NCBI GenBank assembly: GCA_020725195.1 | Contig: DYFL01000025.1 | Span: 1-33,159 of the forward strand | DNA: 33,159 bases | Direction: 5' to 3' | From: Hydrogenophilus sp. | GTDB taxonomy: Bacteria > Pseudomonadota > Gammaproteobacteria > Burkholderiales > Thiobacillaceae | Shown here: positions 1 to 6,119 of the stretch, one piece after another | Layout: every line of letters begins with the position of its first letter | Numbering within the stretch: the stretch's first letter is position 1 | Program-made: the position numbers and the translations under genes | Notes under the pieces: generated by a model | What the model was told of the DNA's origin: nothing | The model's database searches: none | The model's input: the letters and a program-made list of their open reading frames with translations, nothing else

Positions 1-593
1 TGGTCGACTTCCGCGGCTTCGACACCCTGGGCGAGATCACCGTGCTGGCCCTGGCGGGGCTGGGCATCTACGCCATGCTGGAGCGGCTGCGCCTGCCCGG
101 ACCGGAGCGCGACGCCGAAGGCCGGCCCTGGAACTGGGACATGCACCCGGTGATCATGGCCTCGCTCACCCGGCTGCTGCTGCCGCTGGCGCTGCTCACC
201 TCGGTGTTCATCCTGCTGCGCGGCCACAACCTGCCGGGCGGCGGCTTCATCGCGGGGCTGGTCACCGCGGTGGCGCTGATCATGCAGTACCTGGCCAACG
301 GCGTCGCCTGGACCCACGTGCGCCTGCCCGGCAACATGCACCCGGCGATCGCCGCGGGGCTCGCCCTCGCCACCGCGACGGGCCTGGCGAGCCTGGCCTT
401 CGGCCACCCCTTCCTCACCTCCACCTTCGGCCACCTCGACTGGCCCCTGGTGGGCGAATTCGAACTGGCCTCGGCCATGGCCTTCGACCTCGGCGTGTAC
501 CTGGTGGTGGTGGGGGCGACCCTGCTCATCCTGATCCACCTGGGCATCGTGCACCGCGCCAGCCATCCGGCCGACCCCCGGGAGACCCCCTGA
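1..593 (+). CDS. Mrp antiporter subunit A/B fusion, C-terminal part (partial, runs off left edge)
   Basis: The frame is open from base 3 to a TGA at 591-593, so the true start lies outside the window. The first residues, [14 protein letters not shown], are the conserved MbhE-like segment that ends MrpA. They are followed by a cytoplasmic linker and then an MnhB domain ([14 protein letters not shown], the [16 protein letters not shown] loop, and further membrane segments). In many proteobacteria MrpA and MrpB are fused (PhaAB type), and this reading frame fits that fusion. The product is a membrane subunit of the multisubunit Na+(K+)/H+ antiporter used for sodium and pH homeostasis. The next gene starts on the last base of this stop codon (TGATG), as expected of an operon. 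A stand-alone subunit starting from the internal GTG at 42 is unlikely because the conserved MbhE motif begins upstream of it. Confidence 0.9.
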   Translation, partial: VDFRGFDTLGEITVLALAGLGIYAMLERLRLPGPERDAEGRPWNWDMHPVIMASLTRLLLPLALLTSVFILLRGHNLPGGGFIAGLVTAVALIMQYLANGVAWTHVRLPGNMHPAIAAGLALATATGLASLAFGHPFLTSTFGHLDWPLVGEFELASAMAFDLGVYLVVVGATLLILIHLGIVHRASHPADPRETP

Positions 594-922
594 TGGAAGC
601 CCTCATCGCCCTGGCCGTCGGCGTGCTCACCGCCTGCGGCGTCTATCTCGCCCTGCGCGGGCGCACCTTCCCCGTGGTGCTGGGGCTGACCCTGCTGTCC
701 TATGCGGTCAACGTCTTCCTCTTCTCCATGGGCCGGCTCGCCATCGGGCGGCCGCCGGTGATCGCGCCGGGGGCGGCGGGCTACGCCGACCCGCTGCCCC
801 AGGCCCTGGTGCTCACCGCCATCGTGATCAGCTTCGCCATGACCGCCTTCGTCATCATGCTGGCGCTCAAGGCGCAGGCCGAGCTGGGCAACGACCACGT
901 CGACGGCCGGGGGGAACCGTGA
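593..922 (+). CDS. mnhC: Mrp antiporter subunit C (NuoK-like)
   Basis: The product is 109 aa with three hydrophobic segments, the usual size and layout for MrpC/MnhC, a homologue of complex I subunit NuoK. The C-terminal signature DPLPQALVLTAIVISFAMTA is typical of the family and is where the NuoK-like membrane glutamate/lysine path is modified in Mrp proteins. The ATG overlaps the stop of the preceding A/B gene by one base, and the stop at 920-922 overlaps the start of subunit D by 4 nt, so translation is probably coupled. It should be an integral part of the antiporter membrane complex. Identification is firm from sequence and position. Confidence 0.93.
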   Translation: MEALIALAVGVLTACGVYLALRGRTFPVVLGLTLLSYAVNVFLFSMGRLAIGRPPVIAPGAAGYADPLPQALVLTAIVISFAMTAFVIMLALKAQAELGNDHVDGRGEP

Positions 923-2424
923 ACCACCTGCCCATCCTCCCCGTGCTCCTGCCGCTGCTGGCCGGCATCCTGCTGCTCGCGGTGCGGCACGTGCCCCTGG
1001 CCCTGCGCCGGGCCCTCTCCGTCGCCGCGGTGGCGGCGCAGCTCGCCCTGGCCGTGCTCCTGCTCGTGCGCGTGGCCGGCGGCGACGTCCTGGTCTACGC
1101 CCTGGGCGACTGGGCCGCGCCCTACGGCATCGTGCTCGTGGCCGACCGGCTCGCCGCCTGGATGCTCGTCGCCACGCAGCTCGTCGCGCTCTTCGCCCTG
1201 CTCTATGCCGTGCGCGGCATCGACGCGGCGGGGCGGCATTTCCACGTGCTCTTCCAGTGGCAGCTCTTCGGGCTCGCCGGCGCCTTCCTCACCGGCGACC
1301 TGTTCAACCTCTTCGTCTTCTTCGAGATCCTGCTGCTCGCCTCCTACGGCCTGATCCTGCACGGCGGCGGGCGGCTGCGCACCCGGGCCGGGCTGCACTA
1401 CGTGGTCATCAACCTGGCCGGCTCGACCCTGTTCCTGTTCGCGGTGGGCACCCTCTACGGCGTCACCGGCACCCTGAACATGGCCGACCTGGCCGTCAAG
1501 GCGGCCGCGCTGCCGCCCGAGCACGCGCCCCTGGTGCGCACGGCGGGGCTGCTGCTGTTCGGCGTCTTCGCGCTCAAGGCGGCGCTGCTGCCGCTCCACC
1601 TCTGGCTGCCGGCGGCCTATGCGAACACCTCGGCGCCGGTGGCGGCCCTGTTCGCGATCATGACCAAGGTCGGCGCCTACGCCATCCTGCGCGTCTACAC
1701 CCTGGTCTTCGGCGCGCAGGCCGGGCCGCTCGCGAACCTCGTCGAGCCCTGGCTACTGCCGCTCGCCCTGGCCACCGCGGCCGTGGGCATGCTGGGCGTG
1801 GTGGCCGGCACGGGACTGCGCCAGCAGGCGGCCTACCTGGTGGTGGCCTCGGCCGGCGTCCTGCTCGCCGCCTTCGGCCTGAACAGCGCCGGGGGCATCG
1901 CCGCCGGGCTCTACTACCTGCCGCACACCACCTTCGCGGCGGCGGCCTTCTTCCTCCTGGCCGACGCCATCGCCGGGCGCCGCGGCGAGCTGGCCGACCG
2001 GCTCGATCCCGGCCCGCGCATCGCCAACGCCCGCCTGCTCGGCAGCCTGTTCTTCGTCGCCGCCGTGGTGGCCGTCGGACTGCCGCCGTTGTCCGGCTTC
2101 GTCGGCAAGTTCCTCATCCTGCGCGCCGCGCTCGAGCACCCGGCCGCCGCCTGGGTGCTGGGCGTGGTGCTCGCGACCGGCCTGCTCGGCATCGTCGCCC
2201 TGGCGCGCAGCGGCAGCCTGCTGTTCTACCGGCCGGTGCACGGGCTGGAGCCGGGCGCGCCGCCGCCGGCCATCGCGCCGGCCGTCGTCCCCGTCGCCGG
2301 CCTCCTGGCCCTGGCGCTCGCCATGACCGCCTGGGCCGGCCCGGTCCTGGACTACGCCCAGGCCACGGCGGACCAGCTGCTGCAACCCCACCAATACATC
2401 CACGCCGTGCTCGGAGGCCGCTGA
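919..2424 (+). CDS. mnhD: Mrp antiporter subunit D, proton-conducting (NuoL/M/N-like)
   Basis: The 501-aa polytopic protein belongs to the proton-conducting membrane transporter family shared with NuoL/M/N. The expected ion-path residues are present: the TM5 glutamate E136 in DLFNLFVFFEILLLASY, the TM7 lysine K220 in ALKAALLPLHLWLP, a TM8 lysine in AIMTKVGAYAILR, and a TM12 lysine in PPLSGFVGKFLILR. E136 and K220 lie within one residue of the key residues of Bacillus MrpD as I recall them (E137 and K219). The start is a GTG overlapping the end of subunit C by 4 nt. It is one of the two ion-translocating subunits of the canonical complex, the other being MrpA, mostly outside this window. Confidence 0.94.
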   Translation: MNHLPILPVLLPLLAGILLLAVRHVPLALRRALSVAAVAAQLALAVLLLVRVAGGDVLVYALGDWAAPYGIVLVADRLAAWMLVATQLVALFALLYAVRGIDAAGRHFHVLFQWQLFGLAGAFLTGDLFNLFVFFEILLLASYGLILHGGGRLRTRAGLHYVVINLAGSTLFLFAVGTLYGVTGTLNMADLAVKAAALPPEHAPLVRTAGLLLFGVFALKAALLPLHLWLPAAYANTSAPVAALFAIMTKVGAYAILRVYTLVFGAQAGPLANLVEPWLLPLALATAAVGMLGVVAGTGLRQQAAYLVVASAGVLLAAFGLNSAGGIAAGLYYLPHTTFAAAAFFLLADAIAGRRGELADRLDPGPRIANARLLGSLFFVAAVVAVGLPPLSGFVGKFLILRAALEHPAAAWVLGVVLATGLLGIVALARSGSLLFYRPVHGLEPGAPPPAIAPAVVPVAGLLALALAMTAWAGPVLDYAQATADQLLQPHQYIHAVLGGR

Positions 2425-2915
2425 TGTTCCGCCGCCTGCTCCCCCATCCCCTGCTCACCCCGGCCCTGGCCGCGGTCTGGCTGCTGCTCGTCAACAGCGC
2501 CGCGCCGGGGCACATCGTCCTGGGCCTGTTCCTGGGCTGGGCGATCCCGCTCTTCACCCTGCGCTTCTGGCCCGAGCCGGTGCGCATCCGCCGGCCGCTG
2601 ACCCTGCTGCGCTTCGTCATGGTGGTGCTCTACGACATCGTCGTCGCCAACCTCGCCGTGGCCCGCCGCATCCTGGGGCGGCCCGAGCGGCTGCGCCCGG
2701 CCTTCGTCGAGGTGCCGCTGGCGCTCACGTCCGACCTCGCCATCAGCCTCCTGGCCAACACCATCTGCCTGACCCCGGGCACGGTCTCCGCCCGGCTCGC
2801 CCCGGACCGCGCCAGCCTCCTGGTGCACGGCCTCGACGTGGCCGATGCCCAGGCCCTCATCCACAGCATCAAGCAGCGCTACGAGGCGCCCCTGAAGGAG
2901 GTCTTCGAATGCTGA
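2424..2915 (+). CDS. mnhE: Mrp antiporter subunit E
   Basis: The product is 163 aa. Hydrophobic segments in the N-terminal half are followed by a cytosolic domain with the family signature LLANTICLTPGTVSA. The ATG at 2424 shares its A with the stop of mnhD (TGATG). A longer open frame extends upstream, but it lies inside mnhD in another frame and its G+C-driven composition is not that of a protein, so the coupled ATG is chosen. MnhE is needed for assembly and function of the Mrp complex. Its 3' end overlaps the start of mnhF by 7 nt. Confidence 0.93.
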   Translation: MFRRLLPHPLLTPALAAVWLLLVNSAAPGHIVLGLFLGWAIPLFTLRFWPEPVRIRRPLTLLRFVMVVLYDIVVANLAVARRILGRPERLRPAFVEVPLALTSDLAISLLANTICLTPGTVSARLAPDRASLLVHGLDVADAQALIHSIKQRYEAPLKEVFEC

Positions 2916-3178
2916 CGAGCGTCATCCCCATCGCCTTCGCCCTGGTCGGCGCCGCCCTGGCGCTCACCCTCTGGCGCCTGCTCGCCGGGCCCAGCGCGCC
3001 CGACCGCATCCTGGCGCTCGACACCCTCTACGTGAACACCGTCGCGCTCCTGGTCCTGCTCGGCATCCACCTCGGCAGCGCCCTCTACTTCGAGGCCGCC
3101 CTGCTCATCGCCCTGATGGGCTTCGTCGGCACGGTGGCGCTGTGCAAGTACCTGCTGCGCGGCGACATCATCGAGTGA
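2909..3178 (+). CDS. mnhF: Mrp antiporter subunit F
   Basis: This 89-aa protein has three hydrophobic helices. The conserved segment RLLAGPSAPDRILALDTLYVN (the GP..PDR.LALD motif) is diagnostic of MnhF/MrpF (PhaF). The start at 2909 overlaps the end of mnhE by 7 nt and is preceded by a purine-rich AAGGAGG inside mnhE that can serve as ribosome-binding site. It is a small membrane subunit of the antiporter; the conserved aspartate after GPSAP has been proposed to be functionally important in this family. Confidence 0.93.
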   Translation: MLTSVIPIAFALVGAALALTLWRLLAGPSAPDRILALDTLYVNTVALLVLLGIHLGSALYFEAALLIALMGFVGTVALCKYLLRGDIIE

Positions 3179-3188
3179 GGAGGGGCGA

Positions 3189-3527
3189 GTGAGCGAGATG
3201 ATGGACTATGTGCTTTCCTTTCTGATCCTGACCGGGGCGGTGTTCACCTTCATCGGCTCGCTGGGGCTCGCGCGGCTGCGCGACTTCTACACCCGGCTGC
3301 ACGGCCCGACCAAGGCCACCACCCTGGGGGTGGGCAGCCTGCTCGTCGCCTCGGCCGTGTACTTCAGCACCCGCGGCGAGGGCGTGAGCCTGCACGAGGT
3401 GCTGGTCACCCTGTTCCTCTTCATCACCGCGCCGGTCTCCGCGCACCTGCTGGCCAAGGCCGCGCTGCACCTGCGCCTGAAGTCCCTGGCGAAGGCGCCG
3501 GAGGAGGCGGGGCGGCCCGAGACGTGA
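3189..3527 (+). CDS. mnhG: Mrp antiporter subunit G
   Basis: The product is 112 aa. The hallmark of MnhG/PhaG, GSLGLARLRDFYTRLHGPTKATTLG, is at residues 20-45, followed by two more hydrophobic helices. I take the GTG at 3189, which has GAGGAGGGGCGA directly upstream; the ATG three codons later is a possible alternative. It closes the canonical Mrp operon. The stop overlaps the GTG of the following TatD-family gene by 4 nt (GTGA), so that hydrolase is probably translated from the same mRNA. Confidence 0.93.
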   Translation: MSEMMDYVLSFLILTGAVFTFIGSLGLARLRDFYTRLHGPTKATTLGVGSLLVASAVYFSTRGEGVSLHEVLVTLFLFITAPVSAHLLAKAALHLRLKSLAKAPEEAGRPET

Positions 3528-4309
3528 GTGCGCACGGCGTGACGGCCCTGATCGACACCCACTCCCACCTCGACGCCGGCGAGTTCGACGCCGACCGCGA
3601 CGCTGTCTACGAGCGCGCCCGGGCCGCGGGGGTGGCGGTGCAGGTGGTGCCGGCGGTGAGCGCCGCCAACTTCGAGGACGTGGCCGCGACCTGCGGGCGC
3701 TATCCCGGCTGCCGGCCCGCCTGGGGCCTGCACCCCATGTACCTCCACGTCCATCACGAGAAGCATTTGGCGGCGCTGCGGCATCAGATCGAGCAGTGGC
3801 GCCCGGTGGCGGTGGGGGAGATCGGCCTCGACCTCTTCGTGCCCGACCTGGACTACGCCGCCCAGGAGTTCTTCTACGTCGAGCAGCTCAAGATCGCGCG
3901 CGAGTACGACCTGCCCGTGCTGCTGCACTGCCGCCGCGCCAACGACCCCATCCTCAAGCACCTGCGCCGCATCCGGGTGCGCGGCGGCATCGCCCACGCC
4001 TTCAGCGGCAGCCGGCACCAGGCCGACGAGTTCCTGAAACTGGGCTTCAGGCTGGGCTTCGGCGGCGCCTTCACCTGGACGCGCGCCACCCGGCTGCGGG
4101 CGCTGGCCGCGGAGCTGCCCCTCGAGGCCATCGTGCTCGAGACCGACAGCCCGGACATCCCCCCGGCCTGGGTCGGCCAGGGCCGCAACGAGCCGGCGGA
4201 GCTCGCGCGCATCGCCGGCGTGCTGGCCGAGCTGCGCGGGATTTCGGTCGAGGCGGTGGCGAGCCAGACCGCCGAGAACGCCCGGGCGGTGCTGGGGCCG
4301 CTGGGCTGA
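3524..4309 (+). CDS. TatD-family metal-dependent hydrolase (putative DNase)
   Basis: The 261-aa protein has the full metal-binding set of the TatD amidohydrolase-fold family: H13 and H15 in DTHSHLD, E99 in VGEIGLD, H135 in LLHCRR, H158 in AHAFSGS and D208 in ETDSPD. Characterised TatD proteins are 3'-5' DNases/RNases linked to DNA repair and protein quality control; the substrate of this one cannot be read from sequence. It begins with a GTG overlapping mnhG by 4 nt, an unusual but clear tail gene of the Mrp operon. It is complete, and its length is normal for the family. Confidence 0.92.
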   Translation: MSAHGVTALIDTHSHLDAGEFDADRDAVYERARAAGVAVQVVPAVSAANFEDVAATCGRYPGCRPAWGLHPMYLHVHHEKHLAALRHQIEQWRPVAVGEIGLDLFVPDLDYAAQEFFYVEQLKIAREYDLPVLLHCRRANDPILKHLRRIRVRGGIAHAFSGSRHQADEFLKLGFRLGFGGAFTWTRATRLRALAAELPLEAIVLETDSPDIPPAWVGQGRNEPAELARIAGVLAELRGISVEAVASQTAENARAVLGPLG

Positions 4310-4344
4310 AGCCAGGCCGGAGATGATGACCAGAAATTACACCA

Positions 4345-4368
4345 CCTTGACGGACACTACCGCCAAGG
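4345..4368 (+). repeat. Imperfect inverted repeat downstream of the TatD-family gene
   Basis: CCTTGACGG (4345-4353) and CCGCCAAGG (4360-4368) form an 8-of-9 inverted repeat around a 6-nt loop. No T-run follows, so it is a poor intrinsic terminator, though it could fold in mRNA. It lies where the base composition drops at the start of the accessory patch, so it may be the end of a decayed mobile element. I cannot decide between these possibilities. Confidence 0.45.
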
Positions 4369-4414
4369 AAACGCAACACGGAGGGATGCGCGTGCATGAA
4401 TGCGGGCAGAGACA

Positions 4415-4441
4415 ACTTGTCAGGACGCTGTCCGGACAAGT
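4415..4441 (+). promoter_or_regulatory. 27-bp palindromic operator of the toxin-antitoxin operon
   Basis: The arms ACTTGTC (4415-4421) and GACAAGT (4435-4441) are perfect inverted repeats. The inner bases GGAC (4423-4426) and GTCC (4430-4433) continue the symmetry around a 3-nt centre, leaving one mismatched pair (4422/4434). The palindrome covers the -35 region and spacer of the promoter below, the arrangement expected for repression by the ribbon-helix-helix antitoxin encoded 38 bp downstream. Confidence 0.75.
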
Positions 4442-4446
4442 ACAAT
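4417..4446 (+). promoter_or_regulatory. Sigma70-like promoter of the toxin-antitoxin operon
   Basis: TTGTCA (4417-4422) matches the -35 consensus at 5 of 6 positions and TACAAT (4441-4446) matches the -10 consensus at 5 of 6, with an 18-bp spacer. The predicted start near 4453 gives a leader of about 25 nt containing GGAAGGG before the antitoxin ATG. It is the best promoter match I see in this otherwise very G+C-rich window. It overlaps the palindromic operator. Confidence 0.7.
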
Positions 4447-4478
4447 AAGGACATTCAAGACCAGTCCGGAAGGGCACC

Positions 4479-4757
4479 ATGGGCACCCCGAATCTTTCCA
4501 AGACCGAACGCATTGACGTTCGTGCAAGCACGCCGGTCAAGCAACTGCTGCAGGAAGCCGCACGCGCCTGCCACAAGAACGTCAGCGAATTCCTGCTCGA
4601 CGCGGGCGTGACGGCGGCGGCCCAAACGCTGGCGGATCGTCGTCAGTTCGTGCTGGACGAGACGCAGTGGCAGGCGTTCCAGGAAGCGCTGGATCGTCCA
4701 GTGCAGAGCAAGCCGCGCCTGGAGAAGTTGCTGCGTGAACCCGGGGTGCTCGGTTGA
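4479..4757 (+). CDS. DUF1778 (TacA/AtaR-like) ribbon-helix-helix antitoxin
   Basis: The product is 92 aa. The N-terminal segment KTERIDVRASTPVKQLLQEA is the ribbon-helix-helix start typical of DUF1778 antitoxins, followed by NVSEFLLDAG. The C-terminal part (about residues 55-92: FVLDETQWQAFQEALDRP and on) is the toxin-neutralising tail of this family. The ATG has GGAAGGG just upstream. The last 4 nt overlap the TTG of the GNAT toxin. By analogy with TacAT and AtaRT, the protein binds its own operator and neutralises the acetyltransferase. Codon use is less G+C-biased than in neighbouring genes, which suggests horizontal acquisition. Confidence 0.93.
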   Translation: MGTPNLSKTERIDVRASTPVKQLLQEAARACHKNVSEFLLDAGVTAAAQTLADRRQFVLDETQWQAFQEALDRPVQSKPRLEKLLREPGVLG

Positions 4758-5257
4758 GCAATGGCTACGCACCCGTTCGCAAGCTCGCCGCAACGGATCA
4801 GGTCGATGCTTTCGATTGCGGCCAGGCCGCGCTGAACCAGTTCCTGCAGCGCTACGCGCTCGTCAACCAGAAGGCCAACAGCGCGCAGACCTACGTCTGC
4901 CGCCAAGGTGACCTGGTGGTCGGCTTCTACAGCCTCGCCGTCGGCAGCGTCGATCCGGAAGCCGTGCCGTCGAGAGTGATGAAGGGGCTGGCGCGTCACC
5001 CGGTACCGGTCATGATCCTGGCCCGGCTCGCAGTGGACAAGGAGCATCAGCGCAAAGGCCTGGGCCGGGCATTGCTCAAGGATGCGCTGCTGCGCACGGC
5101 ACAGGCCGCCGACATCGCCGGCATCCGCTGCCTGCTTGTGCATGCCAAGGACGATGCCGCGCGGCACTGGTACGAATCGTGGGAATTCGAGCCCAGCCCG
5201 ACTGATCCGTATCACCTGTTCCTGATGCTCAAGGATCTCAAGAGCTTGTTGAGCTGA
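4754..5257 (+). CDS. GNAT-family toxin (TacT/AtaT-like tRNA acetyltransferase)
   Basis: The 167-aa protein is a GNAT acetyltransferase with the acetyl-CoA loop QRKGLG at residues 99-104 after RLAVDKEHQ. The C-terminal WYESWEFEPSPTDPYHLFL contains Y140, at the number and context of the catalytic tyrosine of Salmonella TacT. Such toxins acetylate the amino group of aminoacyl-tRNAs and stop translation; the target amino acid cannot be predicted here. The start is a TTG overlapping the antitoxin stop (TTGA), so toxin synthesis depends on antitoxin translation. No inactivating change is visible. Confidence 0.93.
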   Translation: MSNGYAPVRKLAATDQVDAFDCGQAALNQFLQRYALVNQKANSAQTYVCRQGDLVVGFYSLAVGSVDPEAVPSRVMKGLARHPVPVMILARLAVDKEHQRKGLGRALLKDALLRTAQAADIAGIRCLLVHAKDDAARHWYESWEFEPSPTDPYHLFLMLKDLKSLLS

Positions 5258-5258
5258 G

Positions 5259-5274
5259 GAGGTGTTTCCACCTC
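5259..5274 (+). terminator. Possible hairpin terminator after the toxin gene
   Basis: GAGGTG (5259-5264) and CACCTC (5269-5274) pair around a TTTC loop two bases after the toxin stop codon. There is no downstream T-run, so intrinsic termination is uncertain. The hairpin also overlaps the stop codon of the converging fragment on the other strand. Confidence 0.35.
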
Positions 5275-5516
5275 AGAGCCCAACCTGCTCCCGCTGCTCA
5301 TCCCACAGCGCCGGCGGGCCGACCGCCAGATCGAACAGCGTGACGTGGTTCGGCAGTGTGTCGTCCAGGATGGCGGCCACGATGTCGGGCGCCAGAGGGG
5401 TCGGGTTGGCCATACGGCTCACGTAGCTGTTGTCGATGCCCTCCCGCGCGGCGATCTCCTTCAAGGACTTCGCCTGCCCACTCCCAGGCTCCCGCCCTGA
5501 AATGTTCCAGGATCAT
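5273..5516 (-). pseudogene. Frameshifted remnant of a recombinase-associated HTH protein
   Basis: The minus strand encodes SLKEIAAREGIDNSYVSRM followed by LAPDIVAAILDDTLPNHVTL. This is the helix-turn-helix tail seen at the C-terminus of proteins that accompany serine recombinases on proteobacterial mobile elements. This part (to the stop at 5273) is about 63 codons. The upstream MILEHFRAGAWEWAGEVL (from 5516) is in another frame, and no N-terminal domain remains. I read it as a decayed fragment of a mobile element rather than a working gene. The family assignment rests on memory of similar tails and is moderate. Confidence 0.6.
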
Positions 5517-5551
5517 TGACCAGACCCAGCTCAGACAAGTACCGAAGCGCC

Positions 5552-6112
5552 ATGCTGACCCTGCCCAACCTGCTCACCCTCGCGCGCATCGGCCTGGTCC
5601 CCTTCGTGGCCTGGCATCTCCTCCTGCGCGATTTCGACATGGCCTTCTGGCTGTTCGTCATCGCGGCGCTGACCGATCTCCTCGACGGCGCCCTGGCGCG
5701 CCTGCTCGACCAGCGGAGCGCGTTCGGCGCCTGGCTCGATCCCGTCGCCGACAAGCTGATGCTGCTCACCACGCTCTTCATGCTCGCCTGGGACGGCGTG
5801 CTGCCGGCCTGGCTGGCGGTGCTGGTGGGGGTGCGCGACGCGGTCGTGGTCGGCGGCGCGCTCGCCTACCGCCGCCTCACCGGCGGGCTCGAGGTGGCGC
5901 CCACCCGGCTGGGCAAGCTGGCCACCATGATCGAGTTCGTGCTGGTCTCGCTGGCCCTGGCGGAGGCCGCGCTGGCGCTCGGCCTGGCCGGCCTGCTGCC
6001 GCCGCTGGTGCTGGCCGCCGGCGCCCTGGCGGCGGCCTCCGGGCTGCACTACGTCTGGGTCTGGTCCGACAAGACCTGCGCCTATCTGAAGGGCCGTCCG
6101 ACCCGGGACTGA
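5552..6112 (+). CDS. CDP-alcohol phosphatidyltransferase family protein (PgsA-like)
   Basis: The 186-aa membrane enzyme has the complete CDP-alcohol phosphotransferase motif (DxxDGxxARxxxxxxxxGxxxDxxxD) in DLLDGALARLL followed by FGAWLDPVADK. The opening MLTLPNLLTLARIGLVPF is typical of PgsA/Pgs-like proteins. It probably transfers a phosphatidyl group from CDP-diacylglycerol to a small alcohol such as glycerol 3-phosphate, but the acceptor cannot be told from the motif. I chose the ATG at 5552, with GAAG upstream, over an in-frame TTG at 5516, because the family usually begins at this hydrophobic helix. It ends 7 nt before the end of the converging hrpA. Confidence 0.88.
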   Translation: MLTLPNLLTLARIGLVPFVAWHLLLRDFDMAFWLFVIAALTDLLDGALARLLDQRSAFGAWLDPVADKLMLLTTLFMLAWDGVLPAWLAVLVGVRDAVVVGGALAYRRLTGGLEVAPTRLGKLATMIEFVLVSLALAEAALALGLAGLLPPLVLAAGALAAASGLHYVWVWSDKTCAYLKGRPTRD

Positions 6113-6119
6113 GCCGGCT

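Noticed and set aside
5273-5464. The 63-codon minus-strand frame as an intact small regulator
   Set aside because: It starts inside a helix-turn-helix, and the matching upstream part is in another frame, so it is a fragment.
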